A stretch of DNA of 52,367 nucleotides from positions 1 to 52,367 of the forward strand of contig JAIMBL010000008.1 of NCBI GenBank assembly GCA_023511615.1. Reading direction: 5' to 3'. The notes below the pieces were generated by a model. The model made no database searches, had not been told where the DNA came from, and saw only the letters and a program-made list of their open reading frames with translations. The translations under genes and the position numbers were made by a program. Position 1 is the stretch's first letter, and every line of letters begins with the position of its first letter. Below are positions 46,447 through 52,367 of the stretch, in pieces. Source of the stretch: Leptolyngbyaceae cyanobacterium HOT.MB2.61. Its GTDB lineage: Bacteria > Cyanobacteriota > Cyanobacteriia > Leptolyngbyales > Leptolyngbyaceae.

Positions 46447-46611
46447 ATGGAATCAAGTAGTCAGTCTGCTAATTCGCCCGGTCGAACGTCTAGCCGAATT
46501 GCAGAAATTATTGGAACACTGATTGCCCTGTTGACCCTTACCTTGCCGTTAACGGTGGTATCCCACTATTCTAACAATGTCGAATTTCCCCAAACTACCA
46601 ACCAACGTTAG
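46447..46611 (+). CDS. Tiny single-span membrane protein
   Basis: The 54-residue protein has a Ser-rich N-terminus, then RIAEIIGTLIALLTLTLPL as a membrane helix and a short polar tail. I recall similar short proteins in other cyanobacteria, but no function is known. ATG 46447 is chosen; in-frame sequence upstream runs through repeat A5 and is not coding. Confidence 0.6.
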   Translation: MESSSQSANSPGRTSSRIAEIIGTLIALLTLTLPLTVVSHYSNNVEFPQTTNQR

Positions 46612-46730
46612 TCCATAATTGCCCTTGCATTCTGCAGTTGAAATCCTGGAGAATAATCGCAACTCAAATCCCCTCTTGAATCGCTATGATCCAGGAGGAA
46701 GGATTTATAGTTTTATTTTCTGGGCTAACC

Positions 46731-47375
46731 ATGACATCATACGCATCCTCGTCTGCAAAAGCCGAAATGAGTGAATTGCGGCGGTTGAGAACTTTGCTCC
46801 CTCCAGAATTGCAGAGCTGGGTTTCGGTAGAAGGCACAACGGCAGTTAATCCTCCCCTGATCCAGTGTGAAGAGATTGGTCGGGACGAGGTGGAAATTCA
46901 AATTGACATGGTGAAGTGGGAGCAGTTAGCGCTTGACCAGCGCAATTTACTGTTCTGGCATGAAGTTGCCCGCATTCAGAATGACACAATCCCCAAAGAT
47001 GGCTGGGAGATGGCAGCTTTAGCTATTGGCCTGGGTGGTGCCGTGGGTGAACTGTGGGTGCAGGATGGGCTACTGTTGCTGCTGGCCCTCGCCCTATGCG
47101 GAGTTTCGGGTTGGCGGCTGTGGCAAAAGAACAGTGGTGAGAAGGTGATGAATGACCTGATTGAGGCAGACGAGCGGGCGATCGCCCTCGCTCAACGCTT
47201 CGGTTACACGCTCCCAAATGCCTATAAGAGCCTGGGGAGTGCGCTTAAAACCTTGATTGAACAATCCCCCAAGAAACGCCTGCGGGCAAAGTACGAAGCC
47301 CGGTTGGATGCTCTGAAGAAAAGTGCTGCCAAGGCCAAGGCAAAACTCAAAAATCAAGCGGACGAAGTTTATTAA
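46731..47375 (+). CDS. DUF3318 family membrane protein
   Basis: This 214-residue protein matches DUF3318 as I remember it: it starts MTSYASSSAKAEMSELRRLR, then LLPPELQSWVSVEGTT. Two hydrophobic helices follow (about 93-128, with IGLGGAVGELW and LLLLLALALCGVSGW). The C-terminal half is a long basic helix (KKRLRAKYEARLDALKKSAAKAKAKLK). ATG 46731 is chosen over 46686, which adds an unconserved-looking stretch. Function is unknown. A candidate terminator follows. Confidence 0.85.
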   Translation: MTSYASSSAKAEMSELRRLRTLLPPELQSWVSVEGTTAVNPPLIQCEEIGRDEVEIQIDMVKWEQLALDQRNLLFWHEVARIQNDTIPKDGWEMAALAIGLGGAVGELWVQDGLLLLLALALCGVSGWRLWQKNSGEKVMNDLIEADERAIALAQRFGYTLPNAYKSLGSALKTLIEQSPKKRLRAKYEARLDALKKSAAKAKAKLKNQADEVY

Positions 47376-47407
47376 TGTAACAGATGGGTTGAGCTGCATT
47401 AGCTCTG

Positions 47408-47441
47408 TAATCTGGTTTAAACTTCCCCAGATTATTACTTT
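47408..47441 (+). terminator. Candidate intrinsic terminator of the DUF3318 gene
   Basis: TAATCTGG (47408-47415) pairs with CCAGATTA (47427-47434) around an 11-nt loop and is followed by TTACTTT. It lies 33 bp after the DUF3318 stop. The U-tract is modest. Confidence 0.5.
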
Positions 47442-47541
47442 CCCCACACTAATAGTGTTCTGCGATCGCAATTCATTGTTCATGACTGGTAAAGCGTTCT
47501 GATACAGTAGGGTTTCCCTGAGCCAAAAACCGTGCCTGACC

Positions 47542-48471
47542 TTACTGGAGGCGTGAGGCAAGGGGGTAGTAATCTTTCGTTGGAATCCCCTTCCTGGCCG
47601 TATCGGTTAATGTCCTGGTTCTGAAGTTGACCCCACTGAATATTTCGTAAGCACTCAGACTGCGGCTGCAACCCAACCCATAGGAACTCAACGAAATACC
47701 ACCCGAGTCCGGATTGAGTAATTGGTGCAATCGTTGATGGGAGAACTGGTCAAGCTGCCACCAGTTGGCATGGTCTTGCCAGTGGCGAGGTTTACCTGGG
47801 CGGTTGTATTCGTGAAAGCAAACAATCTGGTTGGGATGGTAAATATCCCAGCCATTGGTCCAGGCCCGCACGGTCAGGTTGAGCTCTTCACCATAAAAGT
47901 AGAGGTGTGGATCGTAGGGGATGTCTTGAATGAATTGCGATCGCGCAAACCAGAAGCCCGCGGCAATGAATAGTCCCAGTTGCGGCTGGTTGCAATGGGC
48001 CAGGCTGGTACCGCTAACCAGACTGAGACTCCCCTGTTCGTGGAAATGAGATGCGGCCAGGCGTGTGGGTTCTCCAGCATGAAGTATGTTGGGAGGGGTA
48101 TAGGCGGGAGGATAGGCAGTCAGCACTGGTTTGACACTGGGACATTGATGCAGCATTGTGATCAGGGTTTCATCCCAACCCGGTGCAAACCGCATGTGGC
48201 TATCGATTTGCAAAGTATACGTCTCGCCTTCCCAGAGGGATTGGGTTTTGGAACGTGCCCAACCAACCCCACGGGCGCGATCGCTATCCACCATTAACAC
48301 CCGGCAACACTCCATCCGCTCCAGTGGTAGCCGATCGTAGCCCACTTTTCCCTGCCATACCACGCCAAATGATAGACGCTGGGGATAGGTCGCCTTTTGC
48401 AACGCATCAGCGATCGTAGGCATCAGTTCGGGATCACGATAGCTGGCAATCTGGACAAAGATAGTGGTCAT
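47542..48471 (-). CDS. GlcNAc-transferase-like glycosyltransferase
   Basis: The 309-residue protein begins MTTIFVQIASYRDPELMPTI and has a GT-A-type pattern, with D90-S91-H92 in LQIDSHMRF as the DxD-like metal motif, then GLFIAAGFWFARS and YFYGEELNLTVRAWTNGWD. This arrangement is that of the GlcNAc family (soluble Skp1-type N-acetylglucosaminyltransferase relatives), which also occurs in cyanobacteria. The acceptor is unknown. No signal peptide or membrane span. ATG 48471 is chosen; a TTG four codons upstream is unlikely. Confidence 0.82.
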   Translation of the reverse strand: MTTIFVQIASYRDPELMPTIADALQKATYPQRLSFGVVWQGKVGYDRLPLERMECCRVLMVDSDRARGVGWARSKTQSLWEGETYTLQIDSHMRFAPGWDETLITMLHQCPSVKPVLTAYPPAYTPPNILHAGEPTRLAASHFHEQGSLSLVSGTSLAHCNQPQLGLFIAAGFWFARSQFIQDIPYDPHLYFYGEELNLTVRAWTNGWDIYHPNQIVCFHEYNRPGKPRHWQDHANWWQLDQFSHQRLHQLLNPDSGGISLSSYGLGCSRSLSAYEIFSGVNFRTRTLTDTARKGIPTKDYYPLASRLQ

Positions 48472-48531
48472 AGGTTGGCCCAAACCTCCGAGTTTTATGA
48501 CGGGATACTGATTGTTCCGTCTTATTCTCAG

Positions 48532-48738
48532 TTAAGTAGTACTCTGTCAAATCAAATTTGACGGGTAGTGAATGCCCGGGGAGTTGATGGAGGTTAAATT
48601 TCGAGGGTCTGCGACCCATCAAAATTTTCCTGACGGAACAGTAGGTAGACATCATTAAATTGGAAGAAAGGGGAATGGGGGCAACGCCCCCTCCACCCCC
48701 CAACACCATCTTTAATTTAATTGCACCCAGCTACTTAA
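48532..48738. repeat. Family C element C4, interrupted by family B
   Basis: The family C start TTAAGTA is separated from GGTAGACATCATTAAATTGG by the 103-bp element at 48539-48641. It then continues to TTGCACCCAGCTACTTAA. Deleting B with one TA restores an intact C element. Confidence 0.8.
48539..48641. repeat. Family B 103-bp miniature element, copy B3 (reverse orientation)
   Basis: The element reads GTACTCTGTCAAATC to TTCCTGACGGAACAG, the reverse orientation of B1 and B2. It is flanked by TA at 48537-48538 and 48642-48643 and interrupts element C4 seven bases from its left end. Confidence 0.85.
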
Positions 48739-48742
48739 AAAT

Positions 48743-48865
48743 GTCGTGGGTGCGTTAGAGAAGGGAGGCAAAAAGGCGTTGGAAAAGTTGGTTGATTATA
48801 CGGTGGCTGCGATCGCGATCGCAGTACACAAAGGCTGGCGAAAAGCTCAGAAGTGCAGGTATTAA
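48743..48865 (+). pseudogene. Possible 3' fragment of a gene cut by a miniature element
   Basis: Immediately right of element C4, forty codons read VVGALEKGGKKALEKLVDY, then TVAAIAIAVHKGWRKAQKCRY to TAA. The sequence looks like an amphipathic helical protein end. No ATG is available because the repeat abuts it, so it may be the remnant of a gene disrupted by C4. A tiny GTG-started gene is a weaker alternative. The family is unrecognised. Confidence 0.35.
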
Positions 48866-49086
48866 GAGCGTTCAAGTTTAATCGCAAAAGCCGACGAAAG
48901 AAGTGGTGCGGGGGCAATTGGGTTCTGATAGCAACAAAGCACAATCCATTAGCTTGAAGAAATCCAATCGCAAACAACCCACTCTCATCGGAGTGGCGAT
49001 CGCCAGTTAACTCTTCCATCACTAATAATTTCTAACAACCACCACCCCACTCCTACATCCTTCTGCTAGTCTTGAGCAAGCTCAAT

Positions 49087-49142
49087 GGTTCTCCTGCAAG
49101 TTTGGGAAGAGGCGACTCTTTTACCAGCAAGCCAGGAGAACC
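49087..49142. repeat. Family E short inverted-repeat element
   Basis: Perfect outer arms GGTTCTCCTG and CAGGAGAACC enclose CAAGTTTGGGAAGAGGCGAC and CTTTTACCAG. The whole unit aligns with the reverse complement of 31028-31082. It lies 37 bp upstream of the amidase start. Confidence 0.65.
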
Positions 49143-49178
49143 GCTAAATTTGCAAGCATTGTGAGAGGTGTTCCAGCT

Positions 49179-50567
49179 ATGCTGAAGGTCATCCTGGTTC
49201 CCCAAGGACCAGTTCAGGTCAAGCAGCCATTTTTGATTGCAGGGACAGCTTCGGCTGGCTGTGCAGGGAGAAACCTGAAGCTCACAATTGATAACCGGCA
49301 CAGCACAAACGGCCCGGCGATCGGGCTGGATGGCACCTGGCAGCTCAGCTTCTTGTTTCATCAGGTCGGAAACCGGACAATGAAATTCTCGGTGGAAGAC
49401 GAAAGTGTGGAGTTGACAGTTCAGATGGTAGCAGTAGTGGCTCCCCCACTGGGTACATCACGGCTACGGTTTACCATTGCTCCGCAAACTACCCAGACTG
49501 GGCAAATAACCACGTTTGCTGGAGAAGCGGATGGGTATGCCAATGGAACACAATTGCTGTTGCGGGCTGATCAACGCTATGAGTTGGGCCGTCCGCAGGT
49601 GCAGGGGGGTAGGTGGCAGGCTCCGGTGGTATTTGGTCAGGCAGGGAGCCGCATTGTGCTGGTAAACCGTAAGCGAGGCGGTCTGGCAGGCCTGGGCGGA
49701 GCCGCCGTCACTTCAATCGTGGTCTGTGCCCGGTCCTGCCCGGACCCAATCACCAGCATTCCCGGCCAGATCCGGGTAGAAGAAATGGTGGCGATCGCAG
49801 GCGAAGCTGATGGCTACCCGGAGGATGCCCAACTGGTTTTGCGCGTGGATCGGCAATTTGAACTGGCACGTCCACGGGTTAAAGCAGGAAAGTGGCAGGC
49901 TCCCGTACTATTCCATAAGTTGGGAAATCGGGTGATTGAAATCATTGGCTCAGAACAAGACCAGACAGAAGTGACCGTTAACGTGCAGCCAGGGGAATTA
50001 GAGATTACCCCGCGCAGTGCCTGGCTGAATCAGCCAACTCCGCCAGAATTGCCCAATCTTCAACCCAAGCGAATCACCCTGCATCACACAGCTCTCAGCA
50101 GTAGTCCTCCTATCGATGCAACCCCCGCTCAAGAAGCGGAGCGGATGCGGTTTATCTGGCGCAGCCATGTCAATGGCAACCGCTGGAGCGATATTGGCTA
50201 TCACTACATCATCATGCCTAGCGGCAGAATTTACGAAGCACGGGCTGAAACCAAACGGGGTGCTCATGACCTCACCAACGATGGCATTGGGATTGCCTTT
50301 GATGGCATATTTACCAGCGTAGCTATTAGCCAACCACAGTTTCAATCCGCAGTGATGTTATGCGCCAAACTCTGTCAACGGTATGGGTTGAACAATCCAG
50401 TCACTCCCATTCCCACACCAACCGCAGATTACGGAACTCGCAACCTCCCCCTGATTATCGGCCACCGCGATCGTCGCGTCGCGACTGAATGCCCCGGTTC
50501 CGAAGGCGGCAAAACCGTTCGCCTGGAAGAAATTCGTCAGGCCGTAAAGACGCGCCTGTCATTCTGA
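49179..50567 (+). CDS. N-acetylmuramoyl-L-alanine amidase-like protein, tandem copy 1
   Basis: This 462-residue protein has three Ig-like beta repeats in its first 280 residues (the GEADGY and LLLRADQRYEL motifs recur) and a C-terminal Amidase_2/PGRP-type domain with His302-His303 (LHHTA), GYHYIIMPSGRIYEAR, His429 (GHRD) and Cys438 (TECPG) as likely zinc ligands. It should cleave the amide between muramic acid and the stem peptide. No signal peptide or membrane anchor is seen, so export would need another route. The start ATG 49179 (MLKVILVPQGPVQVKQPF) aligns with the next gene. A variable segment (LVNRKRGGLAGLGGAAV) lies between repeats 2 and 3. Confidence 0.85.
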   Translation: MLKVILVPQGPVQVKQPFLIAGTASAGCAGRNLKLTIDNRHSTNGPAIGLDGTWQLSFLFHQVGNRTMKFSVEDESVELTVQMVAVVAPPLGTSRLRFTIAPQTTQTGQITTFAGEADGYANGTQLLLRADQRYELGRPQVQGGRWQAPVVFGQAGSRIVLVNRKRGGLAGLGGAAVTSIVVCARSCPDPITSIPGQIRVEEMVAIAGEADGYPEDAQLVLRVDRQFELARPRVKAGKWQAPVLFHKLGNRVIEIIGSEQDQTEVTVNVQPGELEITPRSAWLNQPTPPELPNLQPKRITLHHTALSSSPPIDATPAQEAERMRFIWRSHVNGNRWSDIGYHYIIMPSGRIYEARAETKRGAHDLTNDGIGIAFDGIFTSVAISQPQFQSAVMLCAKLCQRYGLNNPVTPIPTPTADYGTRNLPLIIGHRDRRVATECPGSEGGKTVRLEEIRQAVKTRLSF

Positions 50568-50738
50568 ACTCAAAACTCAAAACTCAAAACTCCATCTGAC
50601 TCCTGATTCCTTCATTGTCATTCCATTTTGGATTTTGGATTTTAGATTTTGGATTATGCAATCGTTGCAATCGCTGGTTCTATAAATCGATCTGCCAAAT
50701 TCGCAATATCAATTGGTATCAGAAAAGGTTGTCTAGCC
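50568..50738. repeat. STRR-like heptamer repeats between the amidase genes
   Basis: The spacer holds AACTCAAAACTCAAAACTC and TTTTGGATTTTGGATTTTAG, tandem heptamers and nonamers of the type known as STRR in cyanobacterial spacers. No gene is present. Confidence 0.75.
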
Positions 50739-52109
50739 ATGCTGAAAATTACTCAATCGCCTCAGGGTCCGATTCAAGTGAAGCAACCATTTCTGGTTGC
50801 AGGAGTTGCTTCCACCGAATATGCAGGTAGAAACTTGATTCTGACAATCGACAATCAGTACAACGCAACGGGACCTAAAATCGCAGCAGATGGCACCTGG
50901 CAACTCAACTTTTTGTTTCAACAGGTGGGGGCGCGGCGGTTGAAAATTGCGATCGCTAATGAAAGCGTCGAACTGGTGCTTAATGTGGTTGCGACCCTAC
51001 CCCGGTTGCGCTTTACCCAGTCTCCCGTGAGAACAAAAGTTGGCCAAGCCACAACCTTTGCTGGAGAAGCCGATGGCTATGCCGATGGTACAGCTCTTTT
51101 GCTGCGGGCCGACCAGCGCTACGAACTAGCCCGCCCTGTGGTGCAGGCAGAAAAATGGCAGGCTCCCGTTTCCTTTAATCAACCGGGCACCAAAGCAATT
51201 GAAGTCATTGGTTCCGGTCAGGATAAAGCGCAAACCTCAATTGAAGTGGATCCGGCTCCACCACGTCCGCCCCGGCTCAGCTTTACCAATCCACCCACCC
51301 AGATCAAAGTGGAACAAATGGTCACATTAACCGGAACGGCAACTGATTACGAGGATGGGGACCAGCTTTTGCTGCGAGCAGACCAACAGTTTACGCTGGC
51401 CCGCCCGCTGGTGACGAATCAGCGCTGGCAGGCTTCGATTTTGTTTCGCCAGCCCGGTAAACGACTGATTGAAATTCTGGGTTCTGAGCAGGACCGGGCT
51501 CAGGTAATCATCGAAGTGCAGGCAGTTCCGTCAGCTACACTCACCATTCAACCTCGCAGTAGCTGGACCAATACCCCGACTCCCTCCGATATACCAAATT
51601 TGACTTCCCCTAAAGGAATTACAATCCATCACACGTTCCTGGACGGGGCTCCCCCAGCAAATGCCACACTGGCTGAAGAGCAAGCTCGCATGAGAACGAT
51701 CTTAAGTAGCCACATCAATGGCAATGGTTGGAGCGACATTGGTTATCATTTCATCATCATGCCCAGCGGTCGGGTCTTTGCCGCGCGGTCTGAACGGAAG
51801 CGTGGAGCCCATGATTTGATCAACGATGGGTTAGGAGTTGCCTTTGATGGCATCTACTCCAGCAAAACTATTTCTCAACAGCAATATCAGGCAGCGGTTG
51901 CCCTCTGTACGCTCCTGTGTAAACGGTACGGCATTACCGATACCGTGACCCCAGTGCCCACACTAACCGCAGACTTTGGTACCCGTAACCTGCCTCGCAT
52001 TTTCGGCCATCGCGATCGCGTCGCCACCCTCTGCCCCGGCTCCGAAGGTGGCAGAACCGTAAGACTAGCAGAAATCCGTCAAGCAACAAATGCACAGTTG
52101 CGAGGGTAG
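50739..52109 (+). CDS. N-acetylmuramoyl-L-alanine amidase-like protein, tandem copy 2
   Basis: The 456-residue protein shares the layout of copy 1: Ig-like repeats (GEADGYADG, then TGTATDYEDG) followed by an Amidase_2 domain with HHTFLDG, GYHFIIMPSGRVFAAR, GHRDR and TLCPGSEGG. The N-terminal MLKITQSPQGPIQVKQPF matches copy 1 nearly residue for residue, and the amidase domains are very similar. It also lacks a signal peptide. ATG 50739 is chosen from that alignment; the frame extends 30 codons upstream without support. A tandem duplication is the simplest origin. Confidence 0.85.
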   Translation: MLKITQSPQGPIQVKQPFLVAGVASTEYAGRNLILTIDNQYNATGPKIAADGTWQLNFLFQQVGARRLKIAIANESVELVLNVVATLPRLRFTQSPVRTKVGQATTFAGEADGYADGTALLLRADQRYELARPVVQAEKWQAPVSFNQPGTKAIEVIGSGQDKAQTSIEVDPAPPRPPRLSFTNPPTQIKVEQMVTLTGTATDYEDGDQLLLRADQQFTLARPLVTNQRWQASILFRQPGKRLIEILGSEQDRAQVIIEVQAVPSATLTIQPRSSWTNTPTPSDIPNLTSPKGITIHHTFLDGAPPANATLAEEQARMRTILSSHINGNGWSDIGYHFIIMPSGRVFAARSERKRGAHDLINDGLGVAFDGIYSSKTISQQQYQAAVALCTLLCKRYGITDTVTPVPTLTADFGTRNLPRIFGHRDRVATLCPGSEGGRTVRLAEIRQATNAQLRG

Positions 52110-52250
52110 GGGAGTGACGGGGTGATGGAGCGGGAGAGTGGATGAGTTCAGATGAAGGCAACAGGCTGCGGACACCAGGTGACAGGTGTTCTTCCCGCCT
52201 GTCACATCGTGCCTATCGCCTTTCCCCTCACCCCTCACCCTTCACTAACA

Positions 52251-52367
52251 ACTATAGCTATAGCCACCAGGCTTAGGACGGGGTGCAGGGGTGGAACCCC
52301 TGGCTGGGGGCGAAGCCCCCCCCCCCCCATAAACCCAGGTTGCTAACCCACCAGGCCCCACCGAAAA
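52251..52367. repeat. Family A element, copy A4, at the window end
   Basis: ACTATAGCTATAGCCACCAGGCTTAGGAC is followed by GGGGTGCAGGGG, TGGAACCCCTGGCTGGGGGC and GAAGCCCCC, then a long C-run. The outer left end is a clear family A terminus. The right end deviates or is cut by the window boundary. Confidence 0.65.

Larger units (their letters stand above)
48472..49178. other. Repeat-rich gene-free region
   Basis: The 707-bp interval contains nested elements C4/B3 (48532-48738), a likely gene remnant (48743-48865), GCGATCGCGATCGC HIP1-like tandem, and family E element (49087-49142). A minus-strand frame at 48735-49022 has no ribosome binding site. Confidence 0.55.

Noticed and set aside
48735-49022. 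Minus-strand 95-codon frame
   Set aside because: It has no ribosome binding site, overlaps repeat C4 at its end and lies opposite a more protein-like plus-strand reading.
49650-49780. Possible frameshift in amidase copy 1
   Set aside because: Sequence on both sides aligns in the same frame with copy 2 (TSIVV/TSIEV and IRVEEMV/IKVEQMV), so the odd stretch is an in-frame variable insert.
50567-50738. CRISPR-like short repeats
   Set aside because: The AACTCAA and TTTTGGA units are contiguous heptamers without spacers, as expected for STRR sequence.

Overview
The window looks like chromosomal DNA from a cyanobacterium, probably a filamentous Leptolyngbya/Oscillatoriales-type organism. The evidence is the very frequent HIP1 octamer GCGATCGC, a PII gene behind an NtcA box, many cyanobacteria-restricted families (DUF2808, DUF3288, DUF3318, DUF1350, FHA proteins, pentapeptide repeats), a CtaA/PacS-like copper ATPase, STRR-type heptamer repeats in spacers, and several families of short palindromic insertion elements. 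No rRNA, CRISPR array, phage module or intact transposase gene is visible. Functional names come from reading protein motifs; no database search was run.

Layout. 0.2-12 kb: an MsbA/HepA-like exporter (-), a DedA protein (-), valS (+), a 35-codon small ORF coupled to a coiled-coil protein (+), a dihydroorotase homologue that has lost most metal ligands (-), a double histidine-phosphatase protein (-) and a CPBP membrane protease (+). 12-20 kb: a small membrane protein, a copper P-type ATPase, two tandem FHA proteins, tmk, a DUF2808 secreted protein, and the overlapping tsaE/yvcK pair (-). 20-31 kb: MlaF- and MlaD-like lipid-transport genes, DUF3288, an FtsL-like/FtsI division pair, a VOC protein divergent from a histidine phosphatase, a single-span protein, and a HerA-like ATPase. 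31-41 kb: a GAF histidine kinase, an ABC1 kinase, tRNA-Glu, a small conserved regulator-like protein, a 1.1-kb AT-rich gene-poor stretch, a membrane protein, an orphan ABC ATPase, glnB with a UUG start, a coiled-coil membrane protein, queF abutting tRNA-Phe, and DUF1350. 42-47.4 kb: an accessory-looking AT-richer stretch of small and uncharacterised genes (pentapeptide-repeat protein, coiled-coil membrane protein, ribbon-helix-helix protein, NfeD-like protein, tiny membrane proteins, DUF3318). 47.5-52.4 kb: a GlcNAc-transferase-like protein (-) and two tandem amidase paralogues.

The most striking non-genic content is a layered population of miniature elements. Family B is exactly 103 bp in all three copies and always sits between TA dinucleotides; all three copies lie inside or at the end of another repeat family (two in A, one in C). 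Families A and C, and one further element, have different ends but share a GC-rich double-hairpin core. Family D forms a hairpin with a compensatory base-pair change, and one copy is flanked by a 10-bp direct repeat. Family E has GGTTCTCC/GGAGAACC-type ends. These elements supply a stop codon (dedA), disturb the apparent start of the DUF1350 gene, and may have truncated a gene near 48.7 kb.

Most genes are housekeeping: tRNA charging and modification, dTTP synthesis, division, envelope lipid transport, nitrogen sensing. Clear short-range organisation is limited to tsaE/yvcK, ftsL-like/ftsI, mlaF/mlaD, the tandem FHA and amidase duplications, and two small minus-strand operons near 44-45 kb.
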